Source: Diadema setosum
Lineage: Eukaryota; Echinodermata; Echinoidea; Diadematoida; Diadematidae
Assembly (NCBI RefSeq): GCF_964275005.1
Contig: NC_092702.1
Coordinates: 37,038,816 to 37,102,815 of the forward strand
Direction of reading: 5' to 3'
DNA: 64,000 nt
Shown: piece by piece, positions 14,001-27,680 of the stretch
Position numbering within the stretch: position 1 is the first letter of the stretch
Layout of the letters: the number at the start of each line of letters is the position of its first letter
The notes under the pieces: generated by a model
The model's database searches: none
Told to the model about the DNA's origin: nothing
What the model saw: the letters and a program-made list of their open reading frames with translations, nothing else
Translations under genes and position numbers: made by a program

Positions 14001-17000
14001 TCCCAGATAAAATGCATATATTGGCCTGGTAATTAGGAAGAAAGCAAACAAAGGGGACTACAAGTCATAACTTGACTTTGTGCATTCATAAACACATACT
14101 AGCATTGTTTATAAAATCAAACCAATGTACTTCCTCAAACCAATTTACACCGCCTTAGAAAGAGAGACAGAGAGAAGACTTGCTCATCTGCAAAGTTTTT
14201 AAGCCTTGAGTTTCAACAATTGACCACACAGAGCTTGAACAAACACTATTTTCATTTGATGCAAATGTGTAAACTTTTAAACTTAGGCTCCTCATAAATC
14301 TGAAGCTTCAGTAGGTCTACAGACCACAATTACAGAGTATGAAGGAAGGTGAGAGAAAAAAAAAAATGACTGTTTGTAATTTGGGACATAGTTCTGTCAC
14401 ACATGCTCACATGGTGTAATAGTGCTATGGTTTGTCACATGACTTACCTGGTGTAGCCATGCATAAACTGGCACAGTGAACCCCTCTGGCACCTTCCCTC
14501 CAGCCACTGTCCACATGTGACATGTCCTGGGTCCACATGGGAGAAACCACACATGCTGTTGTTGCACTGGCCTGACAGAAATTCCTTGCAGACATTGTTT
14601 GTCTGACCTGATAACAATTATATCAAAGGAAAAAGATTTCAGTATTAAAAAGGACAAAGAAATCATGAGGGACATCAAATCCTGGTCCATCATCATTGTG
14701 TATTGTATCTTTTGTACCGCTTTTCCTTCATTTAACATGTTCCTTTACTTAAATCAAACACATAGAACTCTTCCTAATATGTTTCCTGCCAAAGTTTGCC
14801 TAGTATACATTCTTAAATGCCTCTCAGTTTGCTTATTTTTATTCATTTACTTTTCTTTTTCTTTTTTTTCTTCTTTTTTCTTTTTTTTTTTGGGGGGGGG
14901 GGTGTCATTCCATAGTTAAGGACAATTAGACTGTGCAGAGCAGTGCTGAACATTATCAACACATAAACACAGTAGATGTAAGGACCAAAAAGGTCTCATG
15001 GTTCAGGAAGTCAGAAATCACCAGACTGCAACGGCCCTTTCAAATAACCAATTCCTCAGCTTCAGTGAAGCTGAAATCCTTCTCACAAATGAAAGACGTA
15101 CATGTGTGCCTTTGTGGGCTCTATGACGCTAACAGTGGTGAATGATGACAGAGAGTCATGTTTTCACTTTCTATGGGTCATTTCAATTGGTCAATTCAAG
15201 CAAAATACCACAGCCTGCACTAACTGAAAATGACTATGGTCTAAAAATATCCTCTGGAAGCCGTAGGAACAAAGTGCTCTGCTGTAATGCTACATCCCAT
15301 TAAGTTAAGACCAAGAGACATAAAAATGAACACAGTAAAACTTATGCAGTAATATTGCTTCTTTTTGTTGTTGTTGGTGGGGTTTTCTTTTTTTTTTTTT
15401 TGCATTTGGGTGTGCACAAGGTTGGCACAAGGGATTAAATCCAGCTTTCTCTTACTGCATACATTACCCCGTAGACAAAATTGTCTTGTCTTTTAAAATT
15501 CTTACTATGGAGGAGCTTCTTTTATGCCACAGGAATTCAGAGATTGCTATTAAAATCATGCTGTTTTCATCAGGAAGGGAAAAAGTCATGATGACACACT
15601 GATGGATAGATATTCCAGCCACATTTACAGAACATGGACTCACCCCTTTTCTTGTGTTGTCCCTGGAGACGATGCGGGTGTATCTCAAGAGGCTGGTCCA
15701 CCAGAAGACCCTCATGGAGAAACACGTCATCATCTTCGACAAACTGCAATGATTCATTCAGTACAAACATTTTTGTATCACAAGGAAATGGTTTGCTGGA
15801 GTTATGCAATATTTGTCACGAGGCCTGTACTAATTCAATATACAAGCATAAACAAAAGATGTTTGTAAATTTGTTTGTAAATTTACAAACACGAAATTCA
15901 TGCCTTGCTGTACATACAGTACTGCATGAAATAACTCCTGTTGCTGTTGTTGTGGGTATGACCATCTCTGTAACTTTCATCAGATGCCTACTTTTCTGAT
16001 TACGGTTTTATTCTCTCTGTCTTCTTTCCTCATGTTACTAAAAAAATTCACATAAACCTCAGTCTGTAGATTTAAATCCTGTGTTCTTCTGAATAATATA
16101 CAACTGGTCGTAAATCAGAATATTGCCAGCAACTTGGCTGTGTATCGCTCAAAATGTCATTGCGTCATACAATATCTAACTCATTTGGCATCAACTACCA
16201 TAGTCCCGTCGTACCTCATGGAAGGTCATTATGTGCTTAAAAACAATTTGTAAGGAAATAGAAAAGAAGAAAGGGGAAAAAAGACTGTTGCATTTGCATG
16301 GTAATACAAATGTAATGCACATTCTTGGGGTTAGAATTTGTAATCCAACTGCATGTCTAGACACAAGAGCACTATTAAGCCCAGTATGGATATTAAAAGT
16401 AACGTTTCTAAATTCCCCTCTCTGCTCATATTACATCAGGGTACAGAAACATGACTTCCTCTACTAAAAAGGGGTTCCCCTCTGTCGGTACCAGTGATGT
16501 GGAGTGAAGTTAAATGAAGCCCGTAAACTCATGAAATACAGAAAAACTAGATCAAGGCTTGAGGAGGCCATCAAGAAACAAACATCCACCTGACATCCCC
16601 TTTGGTTTTTCTTTTGATTTCTGTAACATTTAAATTTACAGGAAAAGTACTATCTGTATACAGGAAATCAATGGAGCCGTCAAAATCTGAGTGAAACAGA
16701 CAGTGTCAAAGCATTGCATGTCAGAAATCCTAGTTGTCTTGAAATGAACTCTCTACCACACTCCAATGCATGACACCATTATACACAAGAAGATAAGAAG
16801 ATAAGAAGATACCAAAACAATGCATATGACCTGTGTATCTTAAGCACATTCATGCAATATCTTCCTCTGCTGCATTGATCATGTTCTTACAAAACACTGC
16901 TTACACATTAAATATTCCCTTTACATCTTCATGCAAAAAAACCTACCAAGTAAACAAAAAAATTAATTGCTTTCAAATATGTGAAAGAACACTGAGAGAA

Positions 17001-20000
17001 AATTATATCAATGTGAAAGTTACTTCAAGAGTGATGATCATGGTAGTTTTTAATCATCACCATGTACAATTATGTTTCATTCCAAAAGAAACACAGACTT
17101 AAAGTAGGCAGTGCATAAAATAAAGCATGCAAGAGTTTGTGGTGTACCTTAGACATGTCAGGATCCAGATGCTGGCCAGATTTGAAGCCAAAGTAGCCCC
17201 AGGAGTCTCCCATGCAGCCACTCCCTCCTCCAGGATCACCAATGCCAGGACCAGCTCCGCCTCCGGGTCCATGTGAGTAATAGCTGTGTTGGACAGGATT
17301 ACTGCTGCTATATGCATTGGGGTACATTGCATTGGTACCAGACTCAAAGGCTGTGTATCCAGGCAGGACTATTCTTGATGTATCTGACACTTTGGCTCCT
17401 TGTCTGAGGGGCCCCTGGTGCTGGGCAGTTTTACTTCTGGCAACGAGCTGCTGATACTCCACAGAAGATTGGGTCTCAGATGCATCTTCAAAGGTCTGTG
17501 CTGTCAAGGGGCTGCTGCTGGTGAACCCTTGCTGAATCGGTTTGAAATGTGAACTTGATGAGATCAGATGCTGACGCGAAGAGCCTGCTGGCATGGCACT
17601 GCTCCAGGACTGGGGATGCGGATCTTGGATGGGTTCAGAAAAGGTGGCATCGGTTCTCTTCCAGTCTGCCGACAGTAGATGCTGAGTGACAACAGTGCCT
17701 TTGCCTGAAGCAAGTAGACTGTGACATAAGCCTTGCTGACTGTTGGCTGAAGAGCCATGTTGACTATTCATACTTCCTGAACTGACACCAGAGCATTTGT
17801 CTTGAGGGGTGCGGTCCATGTCACAATGCTCAGAAAGCTTGCCTTTGAGATCTGCTAGGCTTGTCTCATGGCCATCTCTGGGAACCTCCTCAACCCACTC
17901 ATCTTCAGATATCATTTCATCAGTTTCAGTTCCACGAGGGCTTGAGTTGCCACTGTTTTCTATGTCACTGATACTTCGTGCAAACTCAAAACGTGAAGAG
18001 CTTCTGGAACAGAGATATTTAGGGCTATCTACAAGACTGTCCTCAATGATGCTCTGTTCATCTTGAATAGAACAACATGAAGCACCACCACATGGCTGAG
18101 GGCTCAAGAGACATTCCAGTGAGCAAACTGAAGAAGCTTCTCTGCTCTGAGCACCCTCCCCTCTGCTCTGTGTACTCTCCCACAACTCTCTGATGCTGCT
18201 GTCATTACAGGGACTCGTGGAGCAGCTGTTGAACTGGCTGTTGTTGTGACTGCTGTATGGACTGCCATACACTCCTCCTTCAATGAAAGCAGATACCTTT
18301 GCCATTGGCTGGAATCCGGAAAATATACTGTCGTCCCATGTTACAATCTTGGGTGGGTTGACTTGTGGTTGCTTGGTTTCATATGTGGCCCACATGGCAT
18401 TATTCATGTCCAGTGAATGAGCTTCACTCATGTTTAGAAGTGAGCTGTCCTTGTGAGACGAACATATCCCCTGCACGAGACTGTCTTCATCAGCACTCAC
18501 AGAATGATCACTGGGTAAACCAGACATGACAGGTGTGCATGGCTGAACACTTTGTGAGCTATCACTGGGGAGACCCCAAGTTGAACCAGCCTGTCCTGGT
18601 GGGCCATGGATGTTGAAGGGATGGGAGTGTGCATGGGTGTGGTCACAGATCCTCAAGAGACTGTCTGTGTTACGACCAGTCCCAATGGGGGCATTGCGGG
18701 GCGAGATTGGAGCACTGTCCATTTGGTGGTGATTGATGTCAACGCGAAGTTCTTCAGCTAAAGACGTTGTGTCAGAAGCCTCATCAGCAGCAGAATCTTC
18801 CAGCAAACTTTGCGGGCTGGTCTGTCCACTGGCAAGCTGGCAGGCAGAAGCTTCGATGGCAGAGTTGGTACCAGTGATGGATGTTGCTGTAGGCAGGCAA
18901 GATCTTGCATCATCTCCCCAGGGCTCCTGATGGCCAATGCACAATGGACTCCCTGGCACAAGATTCTTCTCCCAGATGGATGACGAAGGATGCAGTTGAC
19001 CTTCGACTGTGGTGGGAGCCATGCTGGCCTCATAATCAGTGTCAGCAATTCTTGTGGAACCTGCACGCCAATCCTTAAGACTATTATGTCTTTCAAACAG
19101 GCACCTCTCACTATCATCAGCAAGTTGCTCAGGCCCATTTGGAGAGCCCTTCACAAAAGGCTGATCATCATCACACTCTTCCATGATGCTACGACACAGG
19201 GTTTCAACCATGGTACTAACTGCCTCATCAAGTTTCTCCTCCTCAATGACAGCTTTATCTGTATTCTCCTTGGCTTCCATTGTGAGGACAGCACGATTGG
19301 GATCATCTGTCAGACCAGCTTCTTTGCCATCCCAGTGTGACATGTCTGCCAGTCCTTCCCCACTTTCGCTGTACCATTCAGGAAACACGTTCCCCTTTTT
19401 TCTTGCATATCTGCCATCGCCTCTCTCTCCTCCACGACTGGAGAATTCCCGTTCTCTGTTGTGCCGCTTTGAACCCTTTTCATGGCTCTGATTGTAGCGG
19501 TGACCTTTTCGTCCCTGATACTTTGGAACGACAAATGTAGGGCTCTTGACTCTGTTTCTGGAGAGATTGTTAGGCAGACTTTGAGCTCGCTGATAATGAC
19601 GTTCTTGGAAAGCGACAGGAGAAGAGCTACTGCGAGAGACTGATGCTGAGAAACTCTTTTTAGGCAGTGAGTCCAAGTCATGACTGATGCAGGGGTTGGC
19701 AGATATGGAGCCAGTTGAGTTGTTTCGCTTGGGTTTCAATTTCCATGCTCCCTTCGGCTTGACGTCAGCTGCAGCTAACTCTGTCTTATCACTCAGTGAT
19801 GGAAAGGCTTCATAGTACCTGGAAAAATAAGACAACAAAGGCTCAGAATCACTACTGGATGTCAATCTCTTGTGGAGTTCACTGTGAAAATATATGTTTG
19901 TTACCATTCACACTCCTGACCAAATAATTGGCCTTTTCAGAACAGTGTCTAATAACATGCAGCCATGCAAGAAATAGAAAAACATAATCATTTGGAAAGA

Positions 20001-23000
20001 CTAGTGTGTCACCAACTTGGGATTTGCCATACATGTACTTTGTATTGGTTTGAGACTTGACAAGTACATAACAAATGTGAACTATTATCCCCCTGCATGA
20101 ATGCATCCGCTGAACATTTTATGCAAGTTATTATCCACAATGATATTAACATACAGATGGCACCATCTGCTTAAAATTTGCCACCTTAGGGTTCAACTCT
20201 TAGCTATGAAGAAACAGACCTTAGAGTTGCTGTCATTATTCCATGAATCAAGTTTCAAAACATTCAAAACATTGAAATCTGGTAAGGAGGTTGTTGGGAT
20301 ACAGAACTTTTTATTTCTGAGCAAAAGTAGAATAACTTCAGATACAATGTAAATATTTGTATTTTGCTATTTATCAGACTTTCATGTCTGCAACTTCATC
20401 AAGAGTAACATGAAAGACATAATGTAAGAATAGAAGAAGGTAAACTTCTAACTTGTCTGCTAAATCCACAATCATACCCACAATAACTGCTAGGACAGTA
20501 GACTGGTGACTATTGAATGAATACACAGTGCCACATTACATGTTCAACATTAAATGCTAGAGAGAAAAAAGGACAAAACTGGGCAATGACATACAGTGTA
20601 AAACAAGGCAAGTGCCAAATTGTGTCTTGCCCATTCGCGTACACGGAATTAATATTTTTTATAACTCCCAGAAGTTAATTGACCTGCTTATGACCTTTGA
20701 CCTTGTGGTGACCTTCAACACCCAAAGGGACATTTACCACCCAAGTTTGGTCACAAACGGACAAAGGGATCAAAAGTAATGAGCCATAATCGAAACGCGC
20801 AATAAACACTTAATATTGGGCCCTAAAAAATTGTTGACCCCTCTCTGTGACCTTTGACCTTGTGATGACCTTTAACTCCCCAAGGGACATCTACCCTCCA
20901 AGTTTGGTCACAAACGGACATAGGGATCAAAAGTTATGAGCCACAATCAAAACGCCCCTAAAAACATAACATTGGGCCCTAAAAGTTTGTTGACCCCTGT
21001 CTGTGACCTTTGACGTTGTGACGACCTTGACCTCCCCAAGGGACATCTTCCATTCAAGTTTGGTCACAAACGGACAAAGGGATCAAAAGTTATGAGCCAT
21101 AAACGAAATGCGCCCTAAAAACTTAACATTGGGCCCTAAAACTTCGTTGACCCCTGTCTGTGACCTTTGACCTTGTGGTTACCTTCAACTTCCCAAGAGA
21201 CATCTACCATCACCCAAGTTTGACTGCCATTGTAGCAACATGTGCTGAGTTACATGTGATAAGAGAGTCTTGCAAGTAAACTTTAACGTATGACCTCAAA
21301 TGACCTTTGACCTTATCATGTGACCTCTTACAGCACCATAACATGAAGGTATTCCCAGTGCATCCATCACCCAAGTTTGATTGCCACTGTAGCAATATGT
21401 GTCGAGTTATGTGTGATAAGAGAGTCTTGCAAGTAAACTTTAACGTATGACCTCAAATGACCTTTGACCTTATCCTGTGACCTCCAACGGCACCATAACA
21501 TGAAGGTACCCCCAGTGCATCTATGACCCAAGTTAGGTTGTAATCCAAGCAACTTATGTGAAGTTATTTGTCAAAAGAGAGTCTTGCAGGTAAACTTTAA
21601 CATAGAAAGAGAGTCTTGCACATACTCTTTAATATATGACCTCAAATGACCTTTGACATCATCACATGACCTCCGACAACACTATAACATGAAGATACCC
21701 CTAGTGCTTCTATCACCCAAGTATGGCTGCCATTGCTGTAACAGTTGCCAAGTTATGCATCATAAGAGAGTCTTGCAGGTAAACTTTAACATTTGTGACG
21801 GACGACCGACGGACGGACGGACGGCGGACGGACGACGGACGGACGCCATTTGGATCCCTTAGTCTCGCCTTCACCTCCGGTGGGCGAGACAAAAAAGTGG
21901 AAATGGTTATGTAAACTGCGTCCAGTCACAGTATACTTTCCACAGTTAGATTTACATGTGAAAATTTTGTACAGTCTGTGAGGTGAATATTCACTAGTGT
22001 GGCATTATCAATAACGGAAAAAAATCCTAGGTTCTGATGATAAGAAATATTAAGAATATGCCAAATTCAGTATTGCTGTTAGTGAATGCACATGCCTCAA
22101 CTACAGAGAGTGAGACACAAAGACAGACAGACAGACAGAGAGGGGGAAAGAAGGGTGTGTGTGCGTGTGTGTGTGTGTGTGAGGAAATATGATATCAGTT
22201 TGGGGATAAATAGCATGAATCAGCAACATCTCTTTGAATTTTCAGTGTCTCAGGAGTAAACCATGACAGATGACTGTAAAAGTGAGGGTGATAACAGGCC
22301 GGGAGAAAGAAACAAAATGATGTCATCATAATGGATAGGCTAGGAGATGGATACTAACCTACACACAAAATCACCTCTGACTTTTATAGTATATTCATAG
22401 AAGTAAAAACTAATGGAAAGGCAAAGGGCACCACAAGAAGGAATGATGGCCTTTAGACTTACACATTACAACCTTACAAACCTTGTAAGATGCTTGTAAA
22501 TGCTTTTCAAACACAGATGCTTGTTTAACCCAGTCCCATTTAAAAGCTATTCATTAGTATGCCTTGTCTAAAGATTTTAAAAATGAGACGGAGCAAAGAG
22601 AGGAATGTTAAAGGGATGGTATACAGTGTAGTTTTGGTTTAGATGGAGATTCTGGTTTCCAACTTTTCTGTGAGATAATTACCTCAAATTCATGAAATTC
22701 TCCCATTGAGTTTCTTAGATGTAGGACAATTTGTCAATCAGTTGCTATAAGAAACCTCATATGAAATATGAAAACATACAATTCCATGACAATTCAAAGT
22801 TTATTTGATGAAAATTGGTTTTGAAATGGCTGAGATATTAAAAAATGAAGTAAAACAAAGTGGTCCTAATAAAAGGAGGGTCCCATCTCCTATTAAGACC
22901 TCTTTGTTTTTGGATATCTCAGCCATTTCAAAACTGATTATGATCAAATAACCTTTGAATTCTTCTTAAAATTGCATGTTCCTTTATATTTCATGGGGTT

Positions 23001-26000
23001 TCTCATTATCTGAAAAAGAAAAAAAATCCTTGGAAACCTGACGCCCCATCTCTACCAAATCTATAATTCCTTTAAGGGTCGTACCTCTCCTTCTCATCAG
23101 CTGGATCATCTGAGTTGGGTGTGTTGCTATGGTCTGGTGAGTGGCTTGGTGAAGTGTTCTCCTCCCGCTCCTCTTGGACTTTCTTCAGTTTGAGACAGAG
23201 TTCCTCCACAAGGCCTTCAATCCCACAGTCCTATCAGGCAAAAAGACATTACAAGACATATTACAATTTAAGATGGCTTGGCATGTTCATCATCTGTGAA
23301 TGGTTTACAACGCATCTCTTTAACTTCTTTTACTCAGCAAGCTGGCCATGCTGTACCCTGGGAATTCTGTGAGTGCTCTTCTAGTTTTTGCAAATAGAAC
23401 TCCCTGAACATCTGACTGACATATGTGACCGTGCATCACAAAACGAACAAAAAGTCGCACACACTGATTTTGCGAGAGGACTGAAAATATGTGAAATGGG
23501 TCAACCTAGTCGATCTTGACTTTTTCATATTTTCTATAAGAGCAAGTCTTCTACATTATGCTAAAATTTGGGATCGTAAAACGGGCAGGAAAGTGTGTTT
23601 TTTAGCAGTTTATCTCGAACATTTTTGGCTGAATAGTGTGATTAGGTGTGTCTTTAGAGTCCCTTTTTCATTTCTGAAAAACCTTGTACACACTCTTCAC
23701 TTTCAACTTTTGATAGGATTGTGCTACTGCTTTGAAAGTTGGCATTAATTATGGACAGAATGTGTTAAGGAGGCATGCTTAATTTCAGTTTAATCTGATA
23801 ATCCCTTTATTGTTGTTACTCGGGTGGTTTACTTCCTGTTTTTGTCCCATTCATCGCGCAGCTAGCACGGTTTGGTAAAGATTAAGCGCTTGAATAGACA
23901 CTGTACTTCAGAGCCTCTTTTCTCAGTTCACACTTTTCCTGAGTTTGTGCTTTCTTTCCAATTTTAAATAGGTTAGGAGAGTCCATTTGATTTGAGTTAT
24001 ACATCATTTTAAAGCTTAAAGTCTGCTCTTTCAGAATATAGTCTTAACTAATGTCTGGCGACTTTTTGTTTGTTTTGTGGTGCAGGGTCACATACGATCT
24101 TTTTCCATACCAGTATTTGCATGATTTTGTCTATGGATACTGCTCATTTATTGTTTTCCGAATGCACAGCTTCAAATATTGACAAAATAAGACATTAGAG
24201 CCTGAGGGGAGGAAACAGAAACAGAAATACAGAAATTTGCAAAGAAAAGAAAATTATTTAGCATGAATAAATGAAACCAAAAATTTTGAAATTAAACCAG
24301 GAGAAAAACTATGAAGCATTATGCATGTTTGATGATACAGAAAAAAAGAAAAGATAATTAATACAACTTGGCTATAAGATTAGAATTGAAAGTCACCAAT
24401 AAACTTGAAAGGATTTTCTTCCAATTCCAAAGAAGTAATTCTTGGCATTAAATAAGGAGGTGCTGCCATGTTAGAAAGCTTCTGTTCAGTAACAACGAAT
24501 TCTGAACACGATTACTAGACAGACTCAAGAAGTTTAAATCTAATCAATACTGAAAGGTGATATGATTACATTATCACAGTACACATATGTAAGTTCAGTA
24601 TAATGTTAGACATACACTGCACTCCACACAAACTCCACACAACTACATAGAAGTCATACCAACATGAAGCCTAGATACAACTGTGTCCTTCACTAGCAAA
24701 GCAGCCCAGTCTGTCACCAGCAGGAGAATCAGTGACACAAAGTCCTCAGAGTCTAGTATGACATGTTGACTGTGCTGAGTAATCTCATTACTTAGCAGCA
24801 ACAAGAGGTCAATCTGTCTGAAGTTGATTACTGGCCATAGGCACAGGCAGTTAAAACTGTGACACTAGTCGCACACAATTTAAACAGCCTTTCAAGCCCA
24901 GACTACTAGTACATTGGTAGTCCACATGTTGCAAGCCCTGTTTTCATCACATAAAAAAAAGGATGACGTACAAGCGTACACATGTCCAGTTGTATGTCAT
25001 CTCCATACCCATGCTCCCTTGCATTTAGTTTCTTTTAAGATTAAGAAAAAAACACTTTTTTCAGAAGTAAACACTTTTCTTCAGAAGAACTTGAATACCT
25101 TAGATATCAAAGTGACACATACACTTTTAATACACAGGCATAAAATACGAGGAAAAACTAGACCCACTTTTCTATTGGTTCCCCCTTCCCCCACCACATC
25201 TGAAGTACGAGTGTATGTGATTTCCATAATAACTCAAATGCAGACATCTCTTGGAGAAATTAAGATATGATTGTTTTCTTTTCTATAAGCACTCAAATAT
25301 CTTTCCCTCGGTGAAAGACACTCACTTCCCTGTCCCACTATCAGGGAAATCTAGAACTGTGAGCAGTACTTCAGTGCCTTACAATGAATGTACATGTAGA
25401 TATCTTACAATATGAGTCATCTGACATTTTCTTGAGTTCATGAACTTCAAGGTAACACTGTTGCAGCTTTTAAAAAAAAATACATAAGGTACATTGCATT
25501 ATTAAAGTAGGAAAATGAATAATTAAGGCTTACTGACTGTAAGACAAGGTCCTTAATTCATTTGTGAATGTGTGTGTAAGGGGTGGGGGAGGGGCTATTG
25601 CATAAAGCTACACTCGTAACACCTCCCCCCCCCCCCCCACCCCCCCACAGGAGATCTTCATATACATGTACTTTAACCCACTGAGGACGGTTTGATTTTG
25701 CTAGAACACGCATTTCCCACAATGGGTTAATAGTGACCGACAATACAAAGTTAGAAGCTAGAAAAGGACTACACTGTTGCTACATTGAAAAAGAAGAAAT
25801 GTAATAAAGTGTAGTGTGAAAAGTAAAACCTATCATTGCATGTAGACCTGTAGCAGCACAGTCCCTGTACTGTACATAAACCATTAAGAGATCATAGTGA
25901 CATATGAAGGGGAATACAGCAAGTTACCCAAAGTAGAGGGCATGGTAGATTCATACATCATGAGTTCCACGTGCTGTTATTCAGCTAACAACGTTTCTTC

Positions 26001-27645
26001 CACGTGTACTCAATGAGTCATATCCACTTTGTAGTCTGTTTGCCACACGACGCCTAGCAATGACTTGACCACAAACTCCCACAAACTTGACACAACTTGT
26101 ACTAACTGACAAAAAAAAAAAAAAAGAGGAAAAAGTTAGCTGTCAATGTCAAGCGTAACATTCCTCGGAATTTGCACTGTCACTGAAAAATGGCAGAATG
26201 ACTGCACCAACAGACATTAAAGTGCAGTGACCAAAGTTTAGGTGAATGCATTGTTTGTGCAATGTGCTTCACTGTCATTTGGCTACTCATGATCAAGACT
26301 AACCATGAAGTTGATTCAGCCTGGGATTTATCAGGTTCATCAGGGCCCTTTGTTCTCAATGACACTGGCACTGTGTTGGGACTTGAAATGTCAGCCTCAA
26401 ACACATTTTCACGTTATGACAAATGTGAATGAGAAAGACAGCTGCTGATTTTAGTGGTAATTTTATAGGAGGAAGTAGCGGTTGAGGGTATGCAGTTGAA
26501 ACATGTTCATGGCCAATAATCTGGCACTGGTTGCTTCATCTTGAATTGTTTTGTCTGCATTTCAACACAGAAATGTGTAATAGCGTAATTGGCAATCCAC
26601 TTTATGTATCACACACAAAAACATGAGTGAACGCAAGGATATTGAGTAGCATCCAAAGAACGATAGAGCACAAGTTGCCTTTAGCAGTTCGTTGATCATT
26701 ATCTATGTGCTTGGAATGATTTATACAAAGTCAATACAACAAAAAGACATGAACAATTGGTCCTCAGAAGTTAAATTCACGTTTCCCAATCACAGTCTAA
26801 AAAATAAACACAAGCATGGAGTTCTACATACCAAAAATACTGAACCCCTCATTGTCATTTTTGTGTTCATTCTCTACTGAAGGCCATTGATTCTTTATTA
26901 CAAATGTGTAGCATGTCACATTGTCTATTACGTATCAGAGCATAAAGGATTTTCAAGCTAGCTTAGCATCGGTAAATCAGTTCACATTGTGTAGTCTACA
27001 AGAATGGTAACTGACTTTTTAGTCAGTGCAGTACAATCAAAACTATTTATATCATTTCATCTTGGCAGAGTACTAACATGATTCAAAGCAAAAACAAAAC
27101 AAAGGGTCAGACAAAAAGTGCAATTACCTGTAAATAGGGAAACATGTCTGACACAATAGCTTTTCACAAGGTCAGCCATGAAAGGCACACATTATCAGCA
27201 TCATGTTTTCTGATTCTGTGATACTGTTGCCAGCATCTTGACACAATGCACAATGTGATACGAAACAAACTTCATGAATAAATGGTTTTAAAAAAAAAGA
27301 TAAATCCCAATGATGACCGGAAGTCTGCCCATTCTACAATGTAAGTTATGAGTGACAAACGAACTACATGGCAATCCCAAATGAAGAGTGAGTGACCAGG
27401 TTTATGGTACAAAGACATTATGTTTTAGCTGTGTTATTTTCAATTAAAATGGTCATGTTCTTCAGGTATACATGTACACAACCACACAGTAGCTGCTTCA
27501 GGAGTGGCACTATAACTACAAATTGTACACTGATGCAAATGGAAGTACTGGTATACTGAAATAAAGTTATTCCCCATCCTCCCCCCCCCCCCCCGAAAAA
27601 AATAATAATAAAAGGAAACACACACACACACACCCACATCCACAC

Positions 27646-27680
<35 letters not shown>

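Noticed and set aside
14397-14738. 113-codon minus-strand frame over exon 7
   Set aside because: It is a different frame from the zinc-finger frame; only the latter gives regular CCCH spacing and phase-compatible splice sites.
15602-15999. Plus-strand frames of 88-121 codons
   Set aside because: They are shadows of KIAA0232 exon 6 on the minus strand, whose splice sites and phase fit the gene.
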